Shown in pieces: positions 51,568 to 60,798 of a stretch of 64,000 bases of DNA. Origin of the DNA: an uncultured Lachnospiraceae bacterium (lineage in GTDB: Bacteria > Bacillota > Clostridia > Lachnospirales > Lachnospiraceae). The notes under the pieces are model-generated. The model saw only the letters and a program-made list of their open reading frames with translations. It was not told the origin of the DNA and did no database searches. The DNA is taken from the NCBI GenBank assembly GCA_949738465.1, contig CATJBQ010000170.1:1-64000 (forward strand). The letters are read 5' to 3'. The position numbers and the translations under genes are program-made. Every line of letters starts with the position of its first letter. Position 1 is the stretch's first letter.

Positions 51568-52479
51568 ATGTATGATGTATTGTGTGTCAGCGATTGCTGC
51601 TGTGATCTGATTTTCCAGGGGCTTGCCCGCGTGCCGGAGGCCGGGACGGAGGAATACTGCAGGGAGCTTTTTATGCAGGCCGGAGGCGGGGCCAATACGC
51701 CCATGGGCCTGGCCCGGCTGGGAAGCCGCACCGCTTATCTGACGGCAGTGGGAGCGGACGACCTGGGCGCGATCGTGCGGGCGGACCTGATCCGTGCCGG
51801 GGTAATGCCGGACCTTTTCCAGCAGGCCCAAAACAGCCGTACCTGGGTCAGCGCCGTGCTTTCAACTCCAAAGGACCGGGCCTTTGCTTCCTACGCGGGA
51901 ACCGATGTGGAAGTCAGCCGCAGTCAGTTGGAAGAACTGGTGCCGCAGGTGAAATGGGTGCATACCTACACCTGTTATTGTGAAAGGTTTCCTTTTCTGA
52001 CGGAGGTATGCCGCAGGGCGGGAGTGCCCCTGTCCCTGGACTCTACCTTTGGGGAGGAGGTGTCCCTTGGGGAGGTGCAGGAAATGCTGTCCCAGGCGGA
52101 AGTATTTACCCCCAATGACCGGGAAGCCTGTCTGCTGACCGGGGAGCGGGAGCCTTTGGAGGCTTTGAAACGGCTGGCGGCGGTCTGCCCCAACGTGGTG
52201 GTGACCATGGGGGAACAGGGAAGCCTTGCATCGCTTAATGGCGTGATGTATCGGGTTCTGCCCCCTAAGGTGGAAATGGTGGACGCCAACGGGGCGGGAG
52301 ATCTGTTTAACGCGGGGCTGATCCGGGCCAGGCTGAAGAATCTGGATCCCAGGGACCAGCTACGGTTTGCGGCAGCCTCGGGGGCCTTGGCGGTGACATA
52401 TCCCGGAGGTATGAGCCCGGCGTACGATCCTGGTTTGGTGGAGTCTTTGGCGAAGCAGGCAGAGGTCCGGGAATTGTAG
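51568..52479 (+). CDS. PfkB family carbohydrate kinase
   Basis: 303 residues. PfkB features are FMQAGGGANTPMGLARLGSRTAYLTAVG near the N-terminus (GG and helix) and the C-terminal DANGAGDLFNAGLI with the catalytic Asp. VFTPNDREACLLTG and VVVTMGEQGSL support the fold. It phosphorylates a sugar released by the flanking hydrolases. It is distinct from the ribokinase-like protein at 37384, so two different sugars may be handled. It is packed tightly after the GH4 gene. Confidence 0.88.
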   Translation: MYDVLCVSDCCCDLIFQGLARVPEAGTEEYCRELFMQAGGGANTPMGLARLGSRTAYLTAVGADDLGAIVRADLIRAGVMPDLFQQAQNSRTWVSAVLSTPKDRAFASYAGTDVEVSRSQLEELVPQVKWVHTYTCYCERFPFLTEVCRRAGVPLSLDSTFGEEVSLGEVQEMLSQAEVFTPNDREACLLTGEREPLEALKRLAAVCPNVVVTMGEQGSLASLNGVMYRVLPPKVEMVDANGAGDLFNAGLIRARLKNLDPRDQLRFAAASGALAVTYPGGMSPAYDPGLVESLAKQAEVREL

Positions 52480-52519
52480 ATAAGAAGTTTTCAAAACAAT
52501 ATCATGAGGAGGCAACAAT

Positions 52520-53569
52520 ATGGGAAGCAGTTTTCATAACATGATTGACGGGCATGTGCATATTTTCGGCCATGGAATCCAGGGCGTAAAGGATCTGCTG
52601 GCTTATGAGAAAAAACAGGGGTATGCGGCCTGTAATTATCTGAGCTGTGAGTGTATGGGCGACGCGGCCCAGAATGCCCTGGGCATTTATCTGAAAGCGG
52701 TGGCGCCGGAGAACTACGCCTTTGGAGGGCTTACCTACCGGTATGACTGTGATTTTGAAAAGGAGCTTTTGGACCTTTGGGAGATCGGCTTTGACGGGAT
52801 GAAAATGGTGGAGGATAAGCCCACTATCCGCAAGGAGCTGGGAGTGTCTTTTCACGATCCCCGCTATGACCGTTTTTATGCCAGACTGGAGGAAATGCAG
52901 ATTGCCCTGGTGGCCCATGTGGCGGACCCGGAGGAGTGCTGGGACAGGGAGCTGATTCCCGACTGGGCTTACGCGGCCGGATATTTTTACGGGGACGGAA
53001 CCTATGTGGAAAAGGAAACGCTGTACGAGGAGGTGGAGGATGTGCTCTGCCGTTTCCCGAGGCTTCGGATTGTGCTGGCCCATCTCTATTTTATGTCCGC
53101 TGACCTGGAACGGCTGACGGCGTTGATGGAACGACACAAAAACGTATGTTTGGATATTGTATCCGGCACGGAGATGTACTGGAACTTTGCCAAAAGGCGG
53201 GATGACTGGCGGGAATTTTTCCTCAAATACCAGGACCGCATCGTTTACGGGACCGACAATATGAACCTTTACGAGGAGGAGGAGATCCGCAACGCGGACA
53301 TCACCAACGATCTGCAGCGAGACTTTCTGGAGAGCAGCGGGGAGGTTCTGGCCTGGGATAAAAAGACGCTGGGGATCGCCCTTCCCAAGGAGGTTCTTAA
53401 GAAGATTTACCGGGATAATTTTATCCGGCTGACCGGGGAGCGGCCGCGGCCTTTGAACCGGGAAAAGGCTGCGCAATATCTGAAAGGACGGCTGGACAAT
53501 GGGGCGCTGGCCCTGACGGAAGAGGAGCGGGGCGTGATCCTGGAGGTGCTCAAGGTTTTGGAAGCGTAG
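52520..53569 (+). CDS. Amidohydrolase family protein
   Basis: 349 residues of the amidohydrolase-2 (metal-dependent TIM barrel) type. Metal-binding motifs are visible: IDGHVHIFG near the start, LVAHVADP in the middle, IVLAHLYFMS, and the terminal Asp in VYGTDNMNLY. Relatives act as lactonases, decarboxylases or sugar-acid hydrolases. In this cluster it could open a sugar lactone or process an aglycone; this is inference only. AGGAGG precedes the start, and the GH31 gene follows after 12 nt. Confidence 0.82.
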   Translation: MGSSFHNMIDGHVHIFGHGIQGVKDLLAYEKKQGYAACNYLSCECMGDAAQNALGIYLKAVAPENYAFGGLTYRYDCDFEKELLDLWEIGFDGMKMVEDKPTIRKELGVSFHDPRYDRFYARLEEMQIALVAHVADPEECWDRELIPDWAYAAGYFYGDGTYVEKETLYEEVEDVLCRFPRLRIVLAHLYFMSADLERLTALMERHKNVCLDIVSGTEMYWNFAKRRDDWREFFLKYQDRIVYGTDNMNLYEEEEIRNADITNDLQRDFLESSGEVLAWDKKTLGIALPKEVLKKIYRDNFIRLTGERPRPLNREKAAQYLKGRLDNGALALTEEERGVILEVLKVLEA

Positions 53570-53581
53570 GAGAAATGTATT

Positions 53582-56500
53582 GTGAAATGGAAGAATGTGG
53601 ATCACAGGGTGCGGATTTTGCGTGAAGAAGGGGAGGTTTGCGTTTCGTTTCTGCGTTGCGGGGGTGTGAGGCTCTCCTTTGGAAAGAATGTGGAAGAAGA
53701 ATCTCCCATCTCCGTGCTGGATCGGGAACCGGAGCTTTTACCGGTCCGGATGGAGGAAACAGCGGAGGGGCTGGCGCTTGGGGCCGGGGAGCTTAAGGTA
53801 GTGTTTTCCGGGGATGGGAGCTTCCGGGTGGAAAAGGCGGGGGTGGAGCGGTTTCGTACGCCGCCGCATGCTTTTTTTGCAAAAGAGGAGGTGTGCGGGC
53901 TCCGGTTTGCCTTGGGAAAGGGAGAACTGGTGTACGGGCTGGGGCAGGATCCGGCGGCACGGGTGAACCACAACCACCAGGAGCGGCGGATGTGGAACCA
54001 GTGGGGCGGCCATGCGCGCAGCGGCAATAACGGGATCGGCCTGTTTGCGTCCTCCGGCGGTTATGGGATGCTGCTGACAACGGCGGCGGACGCGCGGTTC
54101 TGCTTCAATGAGAGCGAAAGCCAGCCCTTAGATCCCCTGGGGGAGGCCATGGTACCGTCCCAGTGGGAGAAAGCAAAGCCCTGTCCGGCAGGGTGCGGCC
54201 TTCTGGAGGTGCGTGGCGCTGTGGATGTGTGCCTGCTTTTGGGGGAGCCGGGGGAGGTGTTGCGGCAGTATTACGGCCTGACCGGATTTCCGGGGCTGAT
54301 GCCCAAGTGGGCTTACGGCTTTCTCCAGTGTAAGAACCGCTACATGAACCGGGAGGATCTGTTGGCGGCGGCCAGAAAGCTCCGGGCCCTTCAGATTCCC
54401 TGTGACGGGCTGGTGATCGACTGGCTGTGGTTTGCGGAATTCGGGGATCTGGAGTGGAGAGAGGACGACTGGCCGTGCCCGGAAGAGATGCTTTTGGAAC
54501 TGAAAGAGCTGGGATTTTCCGTGATATGCGCCCAGCATCCCTTTATCTCGGGACAGGGAAAATATTACGGGCAGTACCAAAAGGAGGGCTATCTGAACCA
54601 GGCGCCGGATACGAAGCGGATTACCTATGACCACACCAACCCCAAAGCCCGCGCCCACTGGTGGGAAAAAACGGCGAAGCTGTACCGCCAGGGAGTGCGG
54701 GGGTACTGGACGGATATGGGCGAACTGGAGGAGCATTTTGACGGTACCGTAAGTGCGGCCGGCGGGCGGAGTAAAACCCACAATGCCTATTCCCTTCTGT
54801 GGCTGAAGGGCCTGTATGAGGGCCAGCGGAAGGAGTTTGGTACCCGGGCCTTTCTTCTTTCCCGGGCTGCCTGCGCCGGAATCCAGAGATACGGTACGGC
54901 CATGTGGTCCGGGGATATCAACGCTTCCTGGCAGGTGCTTGGGGATCAGGTCAGGCTGGCACAGACCATGGCCATGTCCGGTATGCCCTGGTGGGGCACG
55001 GATATCGGTGGCTTTTTAAGCGGAGAGGAATGCACGCCGGAGCTTTATGTGCGCTGGATGGAATGGGGCGTGTTCTGCGGCCTGTTCCGCACCCACGGGA
55101 CACGGCCCGGCAACGAGGCCGACAGCTTCGGGGAAGAAGCCTGCGGGCTGATCCGCGGACTGATCCGGCTGCGCTACATGCTGCTGCCTTATATTTACTC
55201 CTTGGCGATGGGCTGCGCCCTGAAGGGCTCGCTACTGGTGACGCCCCTGTCCTGCGCTTTTCCAAAAGATCCTGAGGCGGCCGTTTTGGAGGGAGAATAT
55301 ATGTTCGGCCCTTCCCTTCTGACAGCGCCGGTGACGGAGCAGGGACAGCGAAGGGCGCAGGTGTATCTGCCGGAGGGGACCTGGTATCACTGGTGGTCCG
55401 GGAAAAAATATGAGACCGGCTGGCACACGGTTCCGGCTCCCCTGGGGCAGATCCCGCTTTTTGTACGTGCCGGGGCAATCCTGCCGGTTTATGCGGAGAT
55501 TGGCAGGAATGTGGAGGACTGCGGCGGCCTGGCTCTGCTGGACGTGCCGGGAGAGGCGGGGGAATTTGACTACTATGACGACGCCGGGGACGGATTCGGC
55601 TATGAGACAGGGGAATATACCCATGTGCGGTTTGTGCGGGAGCCCCAGGGAATCCGGGGCCAGGTTCTTTCGGGAGCGCTGCCGGAGTATGGGATTATAA
55701 AATTCGATGGAAATTTTGCGGCGGAAATGTTTTCGACGCGGCAGGCAGAGGCGCCGGGAGCGCTTAAGGGGGCAGGACGGCCGGAGATTTACGCGGCGGC
55801 AGACACAAGCTGGCAGGGGGACCTGGCCGGCATCCGCCTGACCTTCCTGGCGGACGGAACTTATCGTGTCTGCCTGACGCCGGAGGAGGGCTGGTATGTG
55901 ACCCGCTGTACCCATGGGGGCTGCGGCTATGACATGGAGGAGCCTGCCTATCTGCCCCTCTGGCAGGAGGAGATTGCCGCAAAAGCCGGTGAAACCATAA
56001 GGTGGCAGCTCTGTCACACCCAGCTTCTGCGCCGGGTGGGCACACAGAACGCAAAGATCAGCTTACAGCGGATCGACGGGCCGGAGAAAAAAGGTGGCAG
56101 AAGCCAGCTTCTTACGGCATGCTGGGACGGCCCCTTCCTCTCCGCGCCGGCAATGTTAGGCTGTCTTCCGAAGGGCGCGTCCGCTAAGGGCATTGCGCCC
56201 CAGACGGATCCCTGGGCCTTTGAATACCTTTACGAAGGAGAAACCTGGCGATGGATAAAAGACCCGCTCTTTGGGCATAATTGTTTTGGATATGTGGAAT
56301 TCCGCCGGCTGAATCCGAAGCGTGAGGGCGAAAAAATGCTGGGCGAAGCCTGGGCAAGGGAAAACCTTTACTCAAAAATCGCACAAAACGTTGACTTTTT
56401 GCTCCGATACGACAGTCCCATCACAATCTGGCTCAACGGCGCGGAAATTTACCGGGGAGACCAGAAAAACGCCCCGGAAATTCCGGTTACGTTTCGTCTG

Positions 56501-56623
56501 GCAAAAGGAGAAAATACCCTTGTAATCCGCCAAATTGCGGACATTCCGCGGCCTTACAGCGGCGGGGAATTCGGCTATCGTTTAAAATTGGCAGGTACGC
56601 ATAAAATTTATACAATAAAATAG
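53582..56623 (+). CDS. GH31 family glycoside hydrolase
   Basis: 1013 residues, GTG start after AGGAG, no signal peptide. An N-terminal beta domain has the GH31 signature region LVYGLGQDPAARVNHNH. The barrel has DGLVIDWLWFAEFGDLEW, the nucleophile Asp in GYWTDMGEL (about 377) and the acid/base Asp in MWSGDINASW (about 444), followed by WGTDIGGFLSG and FCGLFRTHGTRPG. A C-terminal extension of about 250 residues is unusual for the family and ends in a jelly-roll-like region (ITIWLNGAEIYRGD). Alpha-glucosidase, alpha-xylosidase or alpha-alloside activity are all possible. Cytoplasmic action is expected. Confidence 0.88.
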   Translation: MKWKNVDHRVRILREEGEVCVSFLRCGGVRLSFGKNVEEESPISVLDREPELLPVRMEETAEGLALGAGELKVVFSGDGSFRVEKAGVERFRTPPHAFFAKEEVCGLRFALGKGELVYGLGQDPAARVNHNHQERRMWNQWGGHARSGNNGIGLFASSGGYGMLLTTAADARFCFNESESQPLDPLGEAMVPSQWEKAKPCPAGCGLLEVRGAVDVCLLLGEPGEVLRQYYGLTGFPGLMPKWAYGFLQCKNRYMNREDLLAAARKLRALQIPCDGLVIDWLWFAEFGDLEWREDDWPCPEEMLLELKELGFSVICAQHPFISGQGKYYGQYQKEGYLNQAPDTKRITYDHTNPKARAHWWEKTAKLYRQGVRGYWTDMGELEEHFDGTVSAAGGRSKTHNAYSLLWLKGLYEGQRKEFGTRAFLLSRAACAGIQRYGTAMWSGDINASWQVLGDQVRLAQTMAMSGMPWWGTDIGGFLSGEECTPELYVRWMEWGVFCGLFRTHGTRPGNEADSFGEEACGLIRGLIRLRYMLLPYIYSLAMGCALKGSLLVTPLSCAFPKDPEAAVLEGEYMFGPSLLTAPVTEQGQRRAQVYLPEGTWYHWWSGKKYETGWHTVPAPLGQIPLFVRAGAILPVYAEIGRNVEDCGGLALLDVPGEAGEFDYYDDAGDGFGYETGEYTHVRFVREPQGIRGQVLSGALPEYGIIKFDGNFAAEMFSTRQAEAPGALKGAGRPEIYAAADTSWQGDLAGIRLTFLADGTYRVCLTPEEGWYVTRCTHGGCGYDMEEPAYLPLWQEEIAAKAGETIRWQLCHTQLLRRVGTQNAKISLQRIDGPEKKGGRSQLLTACWDGPFLSAPAMLGCLPKGASAKGIAPQTDPWAFEYLYEGETWRWIKDPLFGHNCFGYVEFRRLNPKREGEKMLGEAWARENLYSKIAQNVDFLLRYDSPITIWLNGAEIYRGDQKNAPEIPVTFRLAKGENTLVIRQIADIPRPYSGGEFGYRLKLAGTHKIYTIK

Positions 56624-56672
56624 TATAATATGACGAAAAGACGAAAATAAATAAAAATTTTTCATGTTCTAC

Positions 56673-56701
56673 TTGCAATATGCTAAAAAGTGTGGTATCG
56701 T
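56673..56701 (+). promoter_or_regulatory. Promoter of the solute-binding protein gene
   Basis: TTGCAA (56673-56678) and TATCGT (56696-56701), 17 bp apart, followed at once by operator O4. Confidence 0.6.
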
Positions 56702-56713
56702 ATCTTATACAAA

Positions 56714-56729
56714 GGGTAAACGATTACTC
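56714..56729. promoter_or_regulatory. LacI-type operator O4 (solute-binding protein gene)
   Basis: GGGTAAACGATTACTC shares the centre and half-sites of O1-O3 and lies 12 bp after the -10 element, so a bound repressor would block the start. Confidence 0.72.
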
Positions 56730-56756
56730 AACAATACAAAACAGGAGGATAAGACT

Positions 56757-58220
56757 ATGAAAAGAAAAGTTTTAGCAATGGTTCTGGCGCTTACCATGGT
56801 TACGGCGGCTTTTGCAGGGTGTGGCAAGGACGATGGCGGCAAGGCGCCGGATTCCGGCAGCAATGAGCAGCAGGGCCAGACCGGGGACGACGGCAGCCAG
56901 GGCGGCGAGGAAGACGGGGACACCGGAGCGGACGAAGGAGAGGATGCCGGCGGCCAGGTGGATATCACTTTCTGGACCCACTACACCGACGACATTAATT
57001 TTACCAAGCAGAAGGTAGAAGACTTCAATAATGAGTTTGCTGGGAAGATCCATGTGGAACTGAACCATGTTTCCGACGACTACAACAACGTGCTTCTGCT
57101 GGCGCTGCAGAACGGCAACGGCCCGGACATTTACGCAGACGGAATCCAGTTGGCACAGCTTGTGGAGATGAATTACGCGGCTCCCCTGGACAACCTGATG
57201 AGCGACGACATGAAGGCCCGGGTAGAGGGCATGAACATGGTCGGCAACAACTGGCTCAACGGAAACTGGTATTCCTTACCCTTCCGCGGCTACAATTTCC
57301 GTCTGGTATGGAACAAGGATCTGTTTGAAGCAGCGGGCTTAGATCCGGAAGCTCCGCCTAAGAGCTACGACGAAGTGATCGAGTATGCCAAGAAGATCAC
57401 CGAGTACGGCAAGGATCAGGAATCCCAGAAATACGGCTTTATGCTTCCGACCGGTGAGGACTGGATCTGGTGGATTTATGGTTCCCAGATGGCATATGCC
57501 AACGGCGAGAGTATGATTGACCTGAACACATGTACGTATCAGTGGGAAGCTTACAACAAGGTTATGGATCTGTGGCTGAAGCTGCAGGAGGATGGCAGCC
57601 TGTTCCCGGGCGGAACCACCATGCAGAACGATCCGGCCCGTGCACAGTTTGCGGCAGGCAATGTGGGTATGATCCTGGCAGCCTCCTGGGATATCGGCGT
57701 ATTCAACGACCAGTTCCCCTGTGAAAATGAGTGGGGCGTTGCCACACTGCCCACCTACGATGGAGAGTTCCATGGTTATACACAGCTTGACGCAGGCAGC
57801 TATCTGCTGATCAACGGCGCCAGCGATGAGGCCCACCAGAAAGCGGCAATGGAGTTTTATGAGTACCTGTTAAGCGAGCAGACGCTGATGGAGTACTGCG
57901 AAGGCGGATACGGCGTGCCGGTATATGAAGGTGTTGCCGAAAAGGTGGAGAAGAAGTCCGACCGTCCTGGATTTGAGGAGTTCTCCGATGTGACCACGGA
58001 TCGTTTCTATCCTTACGAGCCGCCAATCTCCGTAGAGGGCGACGGTTACGGCATGGTGATGAACGCAGTTCTGAACGGCGCGGTTACCATGGAGGATGCG
58101 GTAACGGATCTGAATACACGCTACAACGCGGCCGTGCAGGCAGCGGTAGATGCCGGGGATATCAACCTGGATGATTACATTATCAATGGTTTCTCCTGCA
58201 TGAATCCGGCTGGTGAATAA
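56757..58220 (+). CDS. Extracellular sugar-binding lipoprotein (CUT1-type)
   Basis: 487 residues. The ATG at 56757 follows CAGGAGG. The signal peptide has a lipobox (TAAFAGCGK, Cys about 22), then a Gly/Asp/Glu-rich linker (about 25-65). The body starts VDITFWTHYTDD and has family-1 solute-binding features (DIYADGIQLAQLVEM, YNFRLVWNKDLFEAAGLDPEAPPKSYDEV, AGNVGMILAASWD). It should capture an oligosaccharide or glycoside for an ABC importer. No permease genes follow, which is unusual. Operator O4 places it in the LacI regulon with the cytoplasmic hydrolases. Confidence 0.9.
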   Translation: MKRKVLAMVLALTMVTAAFAGCGKDDGGKAPDSGSNEQQGQTGDDGSQGGEEDGDTGADEGEDAGGQVDITFWTHYTDDINFTKQKVEDFNNEFAGKIHVELNHVSDDYNNVLLLALQNGNGPDIYADGIQLAQLVEMNYAAPLDNLMSDDMKARVEGMNMVGNNWLNGNWYSLPFRGYNFRLVWNKDLFEAAGLDPEAPPKSYDEVIEYAKKITEYGKDQESQKYGFMLPTGEDWIWWIYGSQMAYANGESMIDLNTCTYQWEAYNKVMDLWLKLQEDGSLFPGGTTMQNDPARAQFAAGNVGMILAASWDIGVFNDQFPCENEWGVATLPTYDGEFHGYTQLDAGSYLLINGASDEAHQKAAMEFYEYLLSEQTLMEYCEGGYGVPVYEGVAEKVEKKSDRPGFEEFSDVTTDRFYPYEPPISVEGDGYGMVMNAVLNGAVTMEDAVTDLNTRYNAAVQAAVDAGDINLDDYIINGFSCMNPAGE

Positions 58221-58240
58221 AGGAATGAATTGATGGAGGG

Positions 58241-58269
58241 GGGGCGCCTTTTTGAGGGCGTCCCTTTTT
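58241..58269 (+). terminator. Terminator or attenuator between the binding-protein and GH10-like genes
   Basis: GGGGCGCC (58241-58248) pairs with GGCGTCCC (58257-58264), including one G-U pair, followed by TTTTT. It would lower expression of downstream genes relative to the binding protein, a common design. Confidence 0.7.
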
Positions 58270-58301
58270 CAGCAAAGGAATCAAATAAGGAGGGATTTTC
58301 T

Positions 58302-59543
58302 GTGAGTAGTGAATTGATGGAAAGAGCAAGGCGGCGTATAAAAGAGGTACGCAGGAAGGACGTGGAACTGGTGGTTTTGCGGGATGGGGAGCCGGTGGAG
58401 AATGCCTGTGTCAGCTTTCGTATGAAAAATCACCAGTTTTTGTTCGGGGCGGTTTGTTATTCCCATGGGACCCTGGGGCATTTTGGGAAGGAGGAAAAGT
58501 TCACCAGGCATTTTACGCGGCTTTTTAATTATACCATGGTGCCTTATCACTGGAGCTGGTATGAGCCCCGGCGGGGGGAGTACCATGAGCCTTATACCGG
58601 GAATCTGGTGCGCTGGGCCGATGAAAACGGGCTAAAGAAAAAGCTTCATGCCCTGATCTGGCATGAGTGCTGCCCGGACTGGCTTATCGACGACATGGTG
58701 GAGGAGGAATATGTCCGCCGGATCAATTTTCTGATGAGCCGTTACGGCCAGGATTTTGATTTTTTTGACCTTGCAAATGAGACGACGGTCAACGACCGCT
58801 TTGACAATCCCATTTCCCGGTGGGTGAAACGTGTTGGACCCATCCAGATGATGAAGTTTGGAACCGGACTTGTCCGGGCCTGGAAGCCGGACGCAAAGCT
58901 TTTGTACGGGGACTGGAACGTCCATGGGGAGGAATATTTTGATTTCCTACGGGAAATGCGGGAGCAGGACGTGGACATCGATATCATCGGTATGCAGAGC
59001 CATATGCACCGGGATCTGTGGACCCAGGAGGAGACCTTGCGGGTGATCGAGCGGGCGTCGGAATTTGGCTGGCCCATCCATTTTCCCGAGTGCTCAGTCT
59101 GCAGCGGAAAGCCCATCGGCGAGATGAGCTATGGAGCCGGGGCGGTGAACCAGTTTACGGAAACGGAGGAGGATCTGTACTGGCAGGCTGATTTTACAAA
59201 GGATTTCTATACGCTGGTGTTCAGCCAGCCGGCGGTGGAGGCTCTGTCCTGGTTTGATTTTACGGAGCACCGCTGGCTCAATGCGCCGGCCGGGGTGGTG
59301 GACGACGGTCTGAATCCCAAGCCGGTTTACAGCGCCCTGTATGACCTGATCCACCGGGAATGGCATTCGGATGTGGACGTGGTCACCGGAACGGAAGGCA
59401 ACTGCCGGGCAACGCTGTTTTGCGGCAATTATGACATTACGGTGGAGGCGGACGGGGTAAGAAAGACCGTCAACCGTGATATTTTCCGGGAAAGCTTTTA
59501 TGGCGGCGGCGGCGCGCCCTTAAAGCTCAGCGTGAACCTGTAA
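58302..59543 (+). CDS. GH10-like glycoside hydrolase
   Basis: 413 residues from GTG 58302 (AAGGAGGG, 8-nt spacing). A longer reading from 58230 would include the terminator hairpin and is rejected. There is no signal peptide. GH10 (xylanase) features: FLFGAVCY near the start, the acid/base Glu in FFDLANETTV (about 160), IIGMQSHMH, and the nucleophile Glu in HFPECSV (about 263), then SWFDFTEHRWLN and PVYSALYDLIHREW. An N-terminal stretch VELVVLRDGEPVENACVSF is the beta-strand entry seen in intracellular or plant-like GH10 proteins. It may act on small imported glycosides. Confidence 0.82.
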   Translation: MSSELMERARRRIKEVRRKDVELVVLRDGEPVENACVSFRMKNHQFLFGAVCYSHGTLGHFGKEEKFTRHFTRLFNYTMVPYHWSWYEPRRGEYHEPYTGNLVRWADENGLKKKLHALIWHECCPDWLIDDMVEEEYVRRINFLMSRYGQDFDFFDLANETTVNDRFDNPISRWVKRVGPIQMMKFGTGLVRAWKPDAKLLYGDWNVHGEEYFDFLREMREQDVDIDIIGMQSHMHRDLWTQEETLRVIERASEFGWPIHFPECSVCSGKPIGEMSYGAGAVNQFTETEEDLYWQADFTKDFYTLVFSQPAVEALSWFDFTEHRWLNAPAGVVDDGLNPKPVYSALYDLIHREWHSDVDVVTGTEGNCRATLFCGNYDITVEADGVRKTVNRDIFRESFYGGGGAPLKLSVNL

Positions 59544-59562
59544 GGACGGGAGGTGTGCAGGT

Positions 59563-60750
59563 ATGGAATGGATTCGTTCCGGAACACCCCAGGAGGGGGA
59601 AAAATTAAGGGAATTTGCAGAAAGCTGTTATGGAACGGCGGACGAGACGCCGGACTTTGTTAAAATTTTGCCAAAGGTATACAAGGAGCCCCATGCCTGC
59701 GCCAAAAACCACCTTGTGCTGGAGACGGAGGAAGGGGTGAAGGGGCAGCTTTACCTTGGGATCACCGAATGGCTGGTGGATGGCCGGAGGCTGAAAATGG
59801 GCCATATCGGCGCTGTGTGCGTGGCGTCCCACTACCGGGGGCGGGGGGCCATGAAACGGCTGATGGAGGAGGCCCGGTACCTGCTGGAGCGGGAAGGCTG
59901 CCTGATCATCGCCTTAAGCGGCCAGCGGCAGCGCTATGAGCGCTATGGGTTTGTGCCCACCGGCCAGAAGCTGGAATATGTGTTTTATCCGGAAAATGTG
60001 GGGGAAAGGGCCGGGGAAGGATATCAGCTCCGTCCCATGGAGCCTGGGGATCTGGCGCAGGTGGAAGCCTTACATCACGGGTATCCGGTACACATGGACC
60101 GGAACAGGGAGACATTTTTGGACCTTCTGAACTCCTGGGAAGCGAGAACGTTTGTCCTGACAAATCAAAAAGGACTCTGTGGCTACTGCACCGTATTCGA
60201 TCAGGAAGGATACGGAGTAATTTCTGAGCTGCGGCTGCAATCTGCGGAGCAGCTAAAGCCCCTGTGCGCCCTCCTGTTTGGCCAGGGACAGCGGGCGCTG
60301 AAGCTGTGCCTCATGCCAGGAAGCCCGGAGGCCGCTATGGCAGAACGGCTCTGTGAACGCTACATCATCGGCCCGGACCATAATTACTGTGTTCTGCGGC
60401 CGGATCTGCTGGCAGAAGCGCTACTGGCCGCAAAACATAAGGAAAGAAATCTTCCCTCAGGCCGGACAGCGCTTATGATTACGGGTTACGGATGCTTTAT
60501 TATGGAAGTAAAAGAAGATGCAGTCCGTGCCGGATGGGCAGATCCGGAGGCGGACGATGACAATCAGAAGGAAGGAAATGCGAAAGCCGGACAGCAAGAT
60601 CCGCCGCCCATAGAGATTTCCTATCAGCAGGCGGTACATATCCTGTTTTCTCCCCTGTCCCAGGACCGGAACCGGTTAGCGGCAAAGGAGCCGTTGCTGG
60701 ATTCGTGGCTCCCATTGCCACTCTGTGTCGAGCAGAACGACTGCTATTAA
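59563..60750 (+). CDS. GNAT family N-acetyltransferase (Eis-like architecture)
   Basis: 395 residues. The N-terminal GNAT domain has the acetyl-CoA loop GAVCVASHYRGRGAMKRLME (Arg/Gly-rich P-loop) and RYERYGFVPTG. A second GNAT-like half and a C-terminal region follow, giving the length of Eis-type enhanced-survival acetyltransferases. It transfers acetyl to an amine; the substrate is unknown. It lies 19 nt after the GH10-like gene and probably shares its message, but a link to sugar use is not evident. Confidence 0.78.
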   Translation: MEWIRSGTPQEGEKLREFAESCYGTADETPDFVKILPKVYKEPHACAKNHLVLETEEGVKGQLYLGITEWLVDGRRLKMGHIGAVCVASHYRGRGAMKRLMEEARYLLEREGCLIIALSGQRQRYERYGFVPTGQKLEYVFYPENVGERAGEGYQLRPMEPGDLAQVEALHHGYPVHMDRNRETFLDLLNSWEARTFVLTNQKGLCGYCTVFDQEGYGVISELRLQSAEQLKPLCALLFGQGQRALKLCLMPGSPEAAMAERLCERYIIGPDHNYCVLRPDLLAEALLAAKHKERNLPSGRTALMITGYGCFIMEVKEDAVRAGWADPEADDDNQKEGNAKAGQQDPPPIEISYQQAVHILFSPLSQDRNRLAAKEPLLDSWLPLPLCVEQNDCY

Positions 60751-60798
60751 TAAAAACTGGAAAAACAGGGCTTCCCGGACCGGAGATCGGAAAATGGG

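Noticed and set aside
58230-58301. Upstream extension of the GH10-like gene to 58230
   Set aside because: The extension covers a terminator hairpin with T-run; GTG 58302 has a strong AAGGAGGG site with good spacing.
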